Source: Spartinivicinus marinus
Lineage (GTDB): Bacteria; Pseudomonadota; Gammaproteobacteria; Pseudomonadales; Zooshikellaceae
Assembly: GCF_026309355.1 (NCBI RefSeq)
Contig: NZ_JAPJZK010000001.1
Coordinates: forward strand, 868,001 to 932,000
Direction of reading: 5' to 3'
DNA: 64,000 nucleotides
Position numbers and translations under genes: made by a program. Shown piece by piece: positions 1-7,923 of this stretch. The first letter of the stretch is position 1; the number at the start of each line of letters is the position of its first letter. The notes under the pieces were generated by a model that was not told the DNA's origin, ran no database searches, and saw only the letters and a list, made by a program, of their open reading frames with translations.

Positions 1-728
1 AACCCCCCATTAACAGAAATCACTTGTCGGGTAATATAGGCTGCATCTTCTGACATTAGATAATTCACTAATGACGCGACCTCTTCAGGCTTACCCACCC
101 GACGAGCTGGAATTTGCTTAACAATTTCAGTAACGGGCAAATCATCTGTCATATCAGTATCAATTAAACCAGGCGCTACACAATTAACCGTAATTTTTCG
201 CTTTGCTAATTCAATAGCCAATGCTTTAGTGGCTCCTATAATACCCGCTTTTGCTGCACTGTAATTCACCTGTCCTCGATTACCAATTAATCCTGAAACT
301 GAAGCCATGGTGACAATGCGCCCTGGTTTTCTGGTCTGTACCATCGGCATGGTTAAGGGTTTCAGTACATTATAAAAGCCATCAAGATTGGTATGGATAA
401 CTCGATCCCAATCACTGTCTGTCATGGCAGGAAAGGCATTATCTGCCGTTAAACCGGCATTACACACCACTCCATAATAAACCCCATGCTTGCTAATATC
501 TTCAGTTAACACTGCTTCACACTGAGCCCGGTCGCTAATATCAAACTGAAGCAATGTTGCACTCAGACCAGCTGCTGTTAATTGGCTGACGACAGACTCT
601 GCCTGTTGCTGCCCCTGGCGATAATGCACCACAACCTGATAGCCTGACTCAGCCAAACGCAACGCAATTGCTTTACCAATACCACGGCTGGAGCCAGTGA
701 TTAAAATTCGTTTTTTGCTATTACTCAT
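1..728 (-). CDS. apeQ: 3-oxoacyl-ACP reductase of aryl polyene cluster (ApeQ-like, FabG family), 3' end cut by window edge
   Basis: Short-chain dehydrogenase that would reduce the 3-keto group of the growing polyene on its acyl carrier protein, using NAD(P)H. About 242 residues are visible. The Rossmann motif TGSSRGIG lies near residues 10-17, followed by a C-N-A-G stretch, the catalytic YSAAK and the VAPGLIDTDM segment. The reading frame is still open at base 1, just after S-V-N-G-G, so only a few residues are missing compared with usual FabG proteins. The ATG at 728 overlaps the TGA of the upstream dehydratase gene as ATGA, which indicates translational coupling. The position after the dehydratase and ketosynthase matches the O-P-Q order of described APE clusters. 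The family is certain. The symbol rests on context. Confidence 0.9.
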   Translation of the reverse strand, partial: MSNSKKRILITGSSRGIGKAIALRLAESGYQVVVHYRQGQQQAESVVSQLTAAGLSATLLQFDISDRAQCEAVLTEDISKHGVYYGVVCNAGLTADNAFPAMTDSDWDRVIHTNLDGFYNVLKPLTMPMVQTRKPGRIVTMASVSGLIGNRGQVNYSAAKAGIIGATKALAIELAKRKITVNCVAPGLIDTDMTDDLPVTEIVKQIPARRVGKPEEVASLVNYLMSEDAAYITRQVISVNGG

Positions 729-1183
729 AATTGTTTAAAAAATTCTGCGGGGTCATCTGGCTGAAATACATTAATACTGGCTTCAGCAATTAATGCCTGG
801 TGATTAATAGTGCAATCAAAAACGCTTAATCCTTCATCTTCATATTTTTTGCTTGCTCTCACCTGATAAGTATTACCCATTAATAATGCATCAACCAAAC
901 ACGTATAACGTCGTGTACCTAATAGAAATCCTATTTTTACTGGCTCATTAGCTAGTTTATGCTGAATACCCGCAAATAAACCGATCGTTTGAGCCATATA
1001 CTCTAAACCAAACCAAATCGGTACTCGCTGCTGTTGAGGGCTTAAAAAATATGATTGTTCATTAACAGTAAAGCTTGCTTCAACAAAGTCAGCGCCATAA
1101 TCTTCCACCCGATCCAATAAAATCATGGGATGATCATGGGGTAATAATTCCTCTGGCAGCCAATTGGATTGTGCATTACTCAT
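725..1183 (-). CDS. apeP: 3-hydroxyacyl-ACP dehydratase, hotdog fold (ApeP-like)
   Basis: Predicted hotdog-fold dehydratase that removes water from the 3-hydroxyacyl-ACP intermediate to give each double bond of the polyene. The 152-residue protein has a FabZ/FabA-like N-terminal stretch, HDHPMILLDRV, at about residues 17-27. A central helix with G-L-E-Y-M-A-Q (about residues 59-65) carries the acidic residue typical of the family. It lies between the ketosynthase and the ketoreductase and overlaps the latter by four bases. A second, shorter dehydratase (ApeI-like) sits further upstream. APE clusters usually carry both, and the two are thought to act together. The dehydratase fold is well supported. 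Substrate assignment is by context. Confidence 0.85.
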   Translation of the reverse strand: MSNAQSNWLPEELLPHDHPMILLDRVEDYGADFVEASFTVNEQSYFLSPQQQRVPIWFGLEYMAQTIGLFAGIQHKLANEPVKIGFLLGTRRYTCLVDALLMGNTYQVRASKKYEDEGLSVFDCTINHQALIAEASINVFQPDDPAEFFKQL

Positions 1184-1251
1184 ACTATTTTTCTACCACA
1201 TTATTTCTCACACCATCTACCCGATGATCTATCACACTGTCCTCTACCATT

Positions 1252-2478
1252 CTACCCCCCTACCCTACCTACCACCTTACCAATCACTACGCTGATATTA
1301 TTACCGCCAAAGGCAAAGGAATTACTCATTAAATTGCAACGGCCCTTAGCAACTGTAGAGACTGTTTGAGTAAACTGTTGCCCTGGCTGAACTAACGCTA
1401 AAGCAGGCAAGTCATTATCATAACAATTATCCCACACTTGTGGTGGTAGTTGGTGTTGTTGATTGTGATCAGTTAGTAACAACCAACAAAAACCTATTTC
1501 TAAAGCACCTGCCGCACCTAAGCCATGACCAGTGAGTGGTTTTGTCGAGCTACAAGGGGTTTGACTGCCACACACTCGATTAACGGCTTGCGCTTCCATA
1601 GCATCATTTTGCTTAGTGGCTGTACCATGTAAATTAATATAAGCAATGGCTTCAGAAGATAACTCTGCATCCACTAGTGCCTGTTGCATTGCCTGCTCAG
1701 CACCCTGACCTGCTGGGTGCGGGGCAGACATATGATAAGCATCAGAGGACTCACCAATACCCAATAGTTGTATTCCACCCAGTTCACGGGTAACTACAAA
1801 CAAGGCTGCCCCTTCACCAATATTAATGCCATTACGATTAGCACTAAATGGATTACAAATGCTATCAGACACAGATTCTAGTGAGTCAAACCCATTTAAG
1901 GTTAATCGACATAGGGTATCGACTCCACCCGCAATGACGACATCACAGATACCTGCTTGCAATAATTGGCGAGCCGACGCTAATGCTTTGGCACTGGATG
2001 AGCAAGCAGTGGAAATAGTGTAAGCTACTCCCTCCAAGCCTAAATAATTAGCTAAAAATTCCGTACTGCCACCAATTTCCTGTTGCAGGTAATGGTAGTT
2101 TTCTGGAAACTGTTGATGCGCTAATTTATAACGTGCAGCCTGCTCTCCCTCTTCAATTCCAGAGGTGCTAGTGCCTAGTACCAACCCCACTCGCTCTTTG
2201 CCGTATTGTTTAATGCAAGCTTCTACTTGGTCGGCAATTTGTTGGTAAGCAGCCAATAACAGCTGGTTATTCCGGCACTGATAGCGCTGCCACTTTTTGC
2301 CCAACTCAGGTAAAACCTCCTGAACCACGCCGACAATAACAGGCTTTTCTGGAATAAAATCATTCCGAGACTGCATTCCTTGTTGTGAGCCTGTAACCAA
2401 CCCTTGCAAAATGGTTTGCGGGTCACTGCCTAACGGACAAACCATACCTAGTGCTGAAAGTTGAACGGGTATTTTCAT
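1252..2478 (-). CDS. apeO: beta-ketoacyl-ACP synthase of aryl polyene cluster (ApeO-like, FabF/FabB family)
   Basis: Condensing enzyme that elongates the aryl-primed chain with malonyl units. The 408-residue protein shows the full Cys-His-His triad: the nucleophile in STACSSSAKAL, a histidine in HGTATKQND and a second in TGHGLGAAG. It therefore looks catalytically competent, unlike the short chain-length-factor-like protein encoded by the first gene of this operon. A glycine-rich SFAFGGNN motif lies near the C-terminus, as in other thiolase-fold synthases. It sits between the DUF3261 lipoprotein gene and the dehydratase gene. APE clusters usually carry a second ketosynthase (ApeR) after ApeQ. 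If present here, it lies outside the window. Confidence 0.9.
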   Translation of the reverse strand: MKIPVQLSALGMVCPLGSDPQTILQGLVTGSQQGMQSRNDFIPEKPVIVGVVQEVLPELGKKWQRYQCRNNQLLLAAYQQIADQVEACIKQYGKERVGLVLGTSTSGIEEGEQAARYKLAHQQFPENYHYLQQEIGGSTEFLANYLGLEGVAYTISTACSSSAKALASARQLLQAGICDVVIAGGVDTLCRLTLNGFDSLESVSDSICNPFSANRNGINIGEGAALFVVTRELGGIQLLGIGESSDAYHMSAPHPAGQGAEQAMQQALVDAELSSEAIAYINLHGTATKQNDAMEAQAVNRVCGSQTPCSSTKPLTGHGLGAAGALEIGFCWLLLTDHNQQHQLPPQVWDNCYDNDLPALALVQPGQQFTQTVSTVAKGRCNLMSNSFAFGGNNISVVIGKVVGRVGG

Positions 2479-2503
2479 AACGACCTATTTAAATGACTTC
2501 CTT

Positions 2504-3127
2504 TCATAATAACTGCTTTTCAATAGTCTTAATCTGTAGGCTATAACCATAAACCAGGTGCTTAAGTTGTACTGTAGCGCGCCACGGGTCTGCATGGTCA
2601 TACTTAATTTCAATAATAGGTTTGGATTTATTATAAATAATTCTTGTGTGGATATCGTCTTGAGCAGTTTCAGCTACTTGATAAGCAGAACCATTAAAAG
2701 CTGACTTGATAGCCTTAACATTGGCAAATGCTAATAAAAAGTCGCTTAATAAATAGTCGGCTTTTAGCTGTTCTGGTAATAATGGGCTTAATTCTGCACT
2801 TAACTTTTCTTGTTGGTATTCCAAGGTTATCAGCCGATGGCCTATACTGGTTAACCCAACCATGACTAGCTTTGAACCATCAGATTCCAATTGAAACAAC
2901 AGCGGGTTCTCCTTGCCTTGAAAATTACCAACCAGCTCTTGAGTAGCAGAAAAACCTTTCCCTAGTGCTTGTACTGTTGGTAACGGTATTACAGATGACT
3001 GAGCAAACTCACCCTTCACTGTCTGATTAATGGTACGAAAACCACAACCAGACAACAAACAACCACACCCGATAATAGCCAGTAATGCTTTTAACCACCC
3101 TTGTTTTTTTAAAATCGCCAGGATCAA
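2504..3127 (-). CDS. apeN: DUF3261 outer-membrane lipoprotein of aryl polyene cluster (ApeN-like)
   Basis: 207-residue predicted lipoprotein. A hydrophobic leader ends in the lipobox L-L-S-G-C at about residues 24-28, so the mature protein would start at the cysteine and be lipidated. The body resembles the DUF3261 family, which in APE clusters accompanies the LolA-like carrier and MMPL exporter and is presumed to help place the aryl polyene lipid in the outer membrane. The start is TTG. It overlaps the TGA of the upstream flavoprotein gene, and an AAAGGAG ribosome-binding site lies at suitable distance upstream, so the unusual start is credible. No catalytic motif is visible. The biochemical role is unknown. 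Confidence 0.75.
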   Translation of the reverse strand: MILAILKKQGWLKALLAIIGCGCLLSGCGFRTINQTVKGEFAQSSVIPLPTVQALGKGFSATQELVGNFQGKENPLLFQLESDGSKLVMVGLTSIGHRLITLEYQQEKLSAELSPLLPEQLKADYLLSDFLLAFANVKAIKSAFNGSAYQVAETAQDDIHTRIIYNKSKPIIEIKYDHADPWRATVQLKHLVYGYSLQIKTIEKQLL

Positions 3128-4353
3128 CTACACAGCTCCTTTAATACATTAAGCCGTCGACTACAATCTGCCACATAAGGGTTAGCTTCATCCCAGGCAT
3201 AACCTGCCAAAATCGAACAAATCATGCGCTCTACCCCTTGCTCTTTTTGCCTAAAGAATAAAATATTCTGCAACGAACCATCGTACCAGGATTCAACAAA
3301 GCAGCGAAAGGTATCAATTCCCTTCATTAAAGGTTGGTGGTACCTCGTTTGCCAATCAACTGTTTCACCTGCCACTTGTTTAGCAATCAATCCTGCTGCT
3401 AAGTGAGCTGACTTTAATGCAATGGTTACCCCAGAAGAAAATACTGGGTCTAAAAACTCTGCGGCATTACCCAATAAAACAAACCGATCGCCCCACAGCT
3501 TGGAAACATTTGCAGAATAACCAACTATTTTTTGAGCTGGATTTATAAACTCTGCATTGGCTGTCAGCTCGGCTAACTCTGTCGCCTCACTGATAAATTG
3601 TTGCAATTGATGGGTATTATCCTCATCCTCATCCATTAACGCTGGTGGAACCACCACACCAATAGAAGAAGTGCCGTCTGAAAAAGGGATTAACCAATAC
3701 CACACATCCTGATACTTAGGATGAATGGTGATCAGAATTTTATTACGATCAAAATTCTCATCGACAATATTATCCTTAATATGAGTAAACAGTGATTGCC
3801 TAACGGGAAAACAAGAAGGGGTTTCTAAATCAAGCAAACGCGGTAATACCCGACCAAAACCGCTGGCATCTGCTAAAAACTGGCTATAAAAGCGGTAAGC
3901 ATTGCCTTGCTCGTCAACACAACACACTTCTACTGCTTCTGCTAAAAAGTTAACCGCAGTTACCGTATAACCATACTTAATCTGTACACCTTGTTGCTCA
4001 GCTGCATCAGCTAACACCTTATCAAAGGCTGCTCGTTTAACTTGGTAGGTGGTACCCCACCCAGAAGAAAACTTTTCCCTAAAGTCAAATTGAGTACACC
4101 GGCTGGCACGGCGAAATACAGCACCATTTTTATATTGAAACCCAGCTTCAACCACAGGTTGCAATAAATTGGCCGCTTCCAGATACGTCATGGCTTGGGG
4201 TAACAGGCTTTCACCAATGCTAAACCGAGGAAAGTGTGCCTTCTCAAGCACCAACACAGATAACCCTTGCTGGTTTAATATTGAACTTACAACTGCCCCT
4301 GAAGGCCCCGCCCCAATAACAATAACATCAAAAGCATGTTGCTGATTTTTCAT
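3124..4353 (-). CDS. FAD-dependent oxidoreductase of the flavin halogenase type, in aryl polyene cluster
   Basis: 409-residue flavoprotein. The FAD-binding GAGPSG lies at residues 14-19, then PRFSIGESLLP at about 42-52, as in phenol-type flavin-dependent halogenases. Residues 218-223 read W-Y-W-L-I-P, an exact WxWxIP match to the halogenase signature. A lysine at residue 75 in GFQYKNGA lies where phenolic halogenases keep their catalytic lysine, by eye alignment. Between the MMPL exporter and DUF3261 genes, it could halogenate the aryl head group, as in xanthomonadins. Related proteins without halogenase activity (geranylgeranyl-reductase-like) occur in APE clusters, so plain oxidoreductase activity remains possible. 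No gene symbol is assigned. Confidence 0.75.
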   Translation of the reverse strand: MKNQQHAFDVIVIGAGPSGAVVSSILNQQGLSVLVLEKAHFPRFSIGESLLPQAMTYLEAANLLQPVVEAGFQYKNGAVFRRASRCTQFDFREKFSSGWGTTYQVKRAAFDKVLADAAEQQGVQIKYGYTVTAVNFLAEAVEVCCVDEQGNAYRFYSQFLADASGFGRVLPRLLDLETPSCFPVRQSLFTHIKDNIVDENFDRNKILITIHPKYQDVWYWLIPFSDGTSSIGVVVPPALMDEDEDNTHQLQQFISEATELAELTANAEFINPAQKIVGYSANVSKLWGDRFVLLGNAAEFLDPVFSSGVTIALKSAHLAAGLIAKQVAGETVDWQTRYHQPLMKGIDTFRCFVESWYDGSLQNILFFRQKEQGVERMICSILAGYAWDEANPYVADCSRRLNVLKELCS

Positions 4354-4370
4354 ATAGTTTGTACCGCTAA

Positions 4371-6803
4371 CTATTTAGAAATTTGTTTGGCTGCCAAAGG
4401 CGCCAAAATAAAAGCACAACCAATACCGACACTAATGGTCAAACCAAAGCTAAATACAACAGGAATATCACTTAATGCCAGCAAACCAAATGACAGTAAA
4501 GTGGTACATGCCGATAAAGCAACAGCCGTAAAGGTAGCGCTTAATGAGTGACTATCCGATTCTTTTATAAACAAGGTATAATCAATTCCGATACTCAACA
4601 CCAAAATAATGGCCAGGCAATTAAATAAATTATAATAGCCCACCACTTGAGCAATACTGGTTATTGCCAATAAAGCTGCAATTAAAGGTGGCATTAAAAT
4701 AAATAACGCATCTTTCCAGCCGTAACGGAACCATAAAAATACTGCAATCAATAAATAGGCAATAGCCACGAGCTTGACTAGCTGCATACGATAACTGGCA
4801 AACGTGGTTGATACGGTTTTAGCTTGATCAATTAGCACCACCCCCGCCTGCTGCTCAGCAACCAGGTTAGTTAATGCTTGATAGTCCATGATATGATTAA
4901 AGCGAATAACCGATGCTACTTGTTTATTGCCTGATAGTTGGTCCTGACTTTCACCGAGCCAAAGGGCCTTAACCCATTGATTAGGAAACGCAGCAAACCA
5001 ATCATTAAAGCTCAATGCTTGTCCTTTGGCTGCTAATAAGTCTTGTTGATACTGTTCAACTACTGACGTTTGATAGCCTAAATCCGTTAGTTTTTGCCAG
5101 ATACTGTCAGCAGCATTTTCCCCAATTTCAACCAAGCGGGCTAATAACTGATGATGTTGCTGCTGCGTTGTAATGGCCGAAATATAGTCAGATAACGCAA
5201 TAAACTCCCCCACCACCGGCTGCCCAGTTTGACGCAGCTGCTTGACGAACAGTTGTTCTCTCAATAATAGCTGCTCTGCATTATCAGCAAAAATAATGAC
5301 ATAGGGGCCAACATCGGCAAACCCGGTAATGGATTGGATTTTTTGCTGTTCTTGAAGCAGTTGCGCAGACAATGCCTGTAATTTTTTTACATCATCATCA
5401 GCGGTTAACTGGATTATACCGGCTAAAGCGATCAATAATAACCCCAAAGTAATTGTTGTTTTTAAACCTGTATTTTGCTGCTGCCACTTAATTAAATAGC
5501 TACTAAGCCATTTACCCAACACCCCCAAGCCTGGTCGATAAAAGCCTTTTGCAGATAAAACAGGATAAGCCACAACCACGGTTATAAAAGCAACGGTTAA
5601 TCCAACAATACTGAACACACCCATTTGTTGCAGCCCAGGAAATGGTGCTGTCACCATTGGGATATAACCCACCGCACTGGTAAACAAACCTAGTCCTAAG
5701 CCTGGCAAAATAGCTCGAATACATTTCGCCGGATGCCAATCATCACTTGCTGTATATTGTTTAGCTAAGTAATGAAACGCATAGTCAATCGAAATACCAA
5801 TTAAACTCGCCCCGAAAACCAAAGCAATGATATGCAGCTCACCAAAAATTAATAAGGTAGCTGTAAAGGCAACTAAAACACCTGTGGCAATTGTAAATAA
5901 AGTGAGTAATAGCGGTTTTATACTTCTAAATAAAACCAGCACTAACAAGATAATACCCGCCACGGAACCAATACTGATCAGAGAAATATCTGCTTTGGCC
6001 GACTGTTCTCCATAAGCTTTATGAAAGACAACACCCGCTTTCAATAAAGTTAAATCAGGGGATTTGGTTTGTAACTGTTGCTCAACCTGTTTGATATCAT
6101 TAACAAAATGTAGCTGTTGCTTATATTCGTCGGTCAGCACCAGTGTCATTAATACATAAGTTTGGCCATCTGCTTTGGCAAGCAAATAACCCTCTTCCAA
6201 TTTCAGTTTGCCATTAACTGAAGGTAGCTGAGTCAAAAAATCATAAAATAAAAACAGTGGGTCGTTTTGGATAAGCTTCGAGTTTGCTGCTGACAGCAGG
6301 CTATACAGCTGTTGTTGAGCATTAGCCACTAGGCCATCTATATCGTGGTTTTCTAGCTTACTTACCGTCTTATCAGCCAATAAACCAAATCGATAGGGAA
6401 AGTAAAGCTTGGCGATCGACTGGAAGTTACCTTGATTAAGCTGGAAAAAACTATCTGTCACAGCCGCATGCTCTGTTAGTGTTTGATGCAACTGTCTCGC
6501 CTGACTCAACGCCGTTTGCTGATCTGCATGACCTACCAATAGGACAACGTTATTAGCCACTGATTTTACCGATCGGTCAATAAAAACCTGCGATGGCTTT
6601 TGTCGTTTAGAGGTCTCTGCTTGTTCAACTTGCGGTAACAGCTCCAGAATATCCATTTTGAGTGGAATACCCTGCTGAAGCTGAGTAACCAACAGAATAA
6701 GGCTGCTCACAATTAATAACAACCAACTTATAAACAGCAGTCTAGCAGTAAACAAGCCTTTTGGTTTGTTAATAGCAGTCATCCGGTTATTTCGCGTTGA
6801 CAT
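4371..6803 (-). CDS. apeM: MMPL/RND-family exporter of aryl polyene cluster (ApeM-like)
   Basis: Large inner-membrane transporter of 810 residues with the two-fold RND/MMPL layout. A transmembrane helix lies near residue 20-42, followed by a periplasmic loop of roughly 200 residues, a bundle of helices from about residue 275, then a second loop and a second bundle to the C-terminus. The stretch GISIDYAFHYLAKQY in the first bundle and LSIGIDYTLFIKES in the second are the paired helix-4 motifs of this family. It probably extracts the aryl polyene lipid from the inner membrane for hand-over to the LolA-like protein encoded just upstream. The ATG at 6803 overlaps that gene by 17 bases. A second ATG at 6782 would avoid the overlap, and neither has a clear ribosome-binding site. 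Confidence 0.85.
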   Translation of the reverse strand: MSTRNNRMTAINKPKGLFTARLLFISWLLLIVSSLILLVTQLQQGIPLKMDILELLPQVEQAETSKRQKPSQVFIDRSVKSVANNVVLLVGHADQQTALSQARQLHQTLTEHAAVTDSFFQLNQGNFQSIAKLYFPYRFGLLADKTVSKLENHDIDGLVANAQQQLYSLLSAANSKLIQNDPLFLFYDFLTQLPSVNGKLKLEEGYLLAKADGQTYVLMTLVLTDEYKQQLHFVNDIKQVEQQLQTKSPDLTLLKAGVVFHKAYGEQSAKADISLISIGSVAGIILLVLVLFRSIKPLLLTLFTIATGVLVAFTATLLIFGELHIIALVFGASLIGISIDYAFHYLAKQYTASDDWHPAKCIRAILPGLGLGLFTSAVGYIPMVTAPFPGLQQMGVFSIVGLTVAFITVVVAYPVLSAKGFYRPGLGVLGKWLSSYLIKWQQQNTGLKTTITLGLLLIALAGIIQLTADDDVKKLQALSAQLLQEQQKIQSITGFADVGPYVIIFADNAEQLLLREQLFVKQLRQTGQPVVGEFIALSDYISAITTQQQHHQLLARLVEIGENAADSIWQKLTDLGYQTSVVEQYQQDLLAAKGQALSFNDWFAAFPNQWVKALWLGESQDQLSGNKQVASVIRFNHIMDYQALTNLVAEQQAGVVLIDQAKTVSTTFASYRMQLVKLVAIAYLLIAVFLWFRYGWKDALFILMPPLIAALLAITSIAQVVGYYNLFNCLAIILVLSIGIDYTLFIKESDSHSLSATFTAVALSACTTLLSFGLLALSDIPVVFSFGLTISVGIGCAFILAPLAAKQISK

Positions 6804-7464
6804 CAGCAGATGTACTGCTGTTTAAAGGCGCAATACTTGAGAGGTTGATTTGGCTGAAGTCACCAGACTGCTCTCGAATTTGAATCATATTCACTCTGTC
6901 ACTGCCGGTCACTTTAATCCAGCTGATTAACTTAGTTAACTGACTGGTCTGCTTTGGTTTTAAACCCAACTGCCAATTATTTGCGGTATGCTGCCAATAT
7001 AAGTCAAACTCTTGCTGTAATTGCTTAATATCCGCATTCAGTAATGCTTGGAAGCTTTTTGCATAGCGAGAAAAGCCTGCCGACTGGCTCTCGGGTTTGA
7101 CTTGCCATTGCCCTTGATTGAAGTCACTGCCACTACTCTTCCATTCGTATAGCCCAGTTGAATTCACTTTAATCCGGTTTTTAGTGGGCTGCTGAGTATC
7201 CCAAATCAATCCCTGGTGCTCACTTAAATTGAACTTACCGGATGACTTCAGTGGCCGGCTTAATACTTTAATATGCTTTTCCTGGTTAAATTCTCCTTTA
7301 ATATTATTTTTCAAAACCAGTTTTTTATTTAAAAGCTTAATAGCTGGTGCTGGCTGCTGTAATTTCTCAGCCATGGAAAAATCAGGCGTTTTTGTTGCAC
7401 CATTAACAACCCCAATCAGTAATAGGGTTGTTAGCGACAAAGCCTTTAGCAATAATTTAATCAT
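6787..7464 (-). CDS. apeL: LolA-like periplasmic lipid carrier of aryl polyene cluster (ApeL-like)
   Basis: Predicted periplasmic chaperone of about 225 residues. A basic N-terminus and a hydrophobic core (KLLLKALSLTTLLLIGVVNG) form a signal peptide. The mature part contains the LolA-like pattern of a V-L-K-N-N-I-K-G-E-F opening strand followed by F-Q-L/S-G-K-F and a G-L-I-W-D-T-Q-Q-P segment, much like outer-membrane lipoprotein carrier proteins. It likely shuttles the polyene lipid across the periplasm with the MMPL exporter and DUF3261 lipoprotein. The ATG at 7464 was chosen over a TTG two codons upstream. It overlaps the thioesterase gene by eight bases. Confidence 0.8.
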   Translation of the reverse strand: MIKLLLKALSLTTLLLIGVVNGATKTPDFSMAEKLQQPAPAIKLLNKKLVLKNNIKGEFNQEKHIKVLSRPLKSSGKFNLSEHQGLIWDTQQPTKNRIKVNSTGLYEWKSSGSDFNQGQWQVKPESQSAGFSRYAKSFQALLNADIKQLQQEFDLYWQHTANNWQLGLKPKQTSQLTKLISWIKVTGSDRVNMIQIREQSGDFSQINLSSIAPLNSSTSADVNAK

Positions 7465-7894
7465 CCTCAACCTCTACTCCTAATTTTTCAAACAATACTG
7501 CTGGAGAACGAAAACAGGTTTCGTGATTACTCAATTTAACAGCCATTTGTACTGTATGGCCTTTAGTTAGGGTTTCACCTGTTTGCTTATCTTTAATCTG
7601 ATAAGTAATTTTTAATCGGTTTTCGTATTCCACCAATGTGGCTGTTACCTGGATGGTGGCCTCAAACTTTGCCGGACGAATGTATTTAATTCGAAAATCA
7701 ACAATTGGCCACATATAACCTGACTCTTCCATTTGCCGATAGTTATAACCAAAAGAGTCCAATAATTGACAGCGGGCAATTTCAAAATATTTAGCGTAAT
7801 GACCATGCCAGGCAATTTGCATCATATCCACATCATGAAACGGCACGGTTATTTCAACTGTCTGACTAAATTCCATTGTTATTGCATCCACCAT
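7457..7894 (-). CDS. apeK: acyl-CoA/ACP thioesterase, 4HBT hotdog family (ApeK-like)
   Basis: 145-residue hotdog thioesterase of the 4-hydroxybenzoyl-CoA thioesterase type. The motif PFHDVDMMQIAWHGHYAKYFE, around residues 18-38, contains the catalytic Asp-region and the conserved H-x-H-Y of this family. In an APE pathway it could release the finished polyene acid or edit stalled acyl-ACPs. The ATG at 7894 follows an AAGG box at good spacing. A second in-frame ATG at 7876 would shorten it by six residues. It is placed between the ammonia-lyase and the LolA-like gene. Confidence 0.85.
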   Translation of the reverse strand: MVDAITMEFSQTVEITVPFHDVDMMQIAWHGHYAKYFEIARCQLLDSFGYNYRQMEESGYMWPIVDFRIKYIRPAKFEATIQVTATLVEYENRLKITYQIKDKQTGETLTKGHTVQMAVKLSNHETCFRSPAVLFEKLGVEVEDD

Positions 7895-7923
7895 TGATCA
7901 AGCCTTTTCATTTAGGGACCATA

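Noticed and set aside
1169-1369. 66-codon plus-strand frame across the apeP-apeO junction
   Set aside because: It overlaps the end of the ketosynthase gene antisense, is low-complexity and Pro/Leu/Thr-rich, and has no family resemblance.
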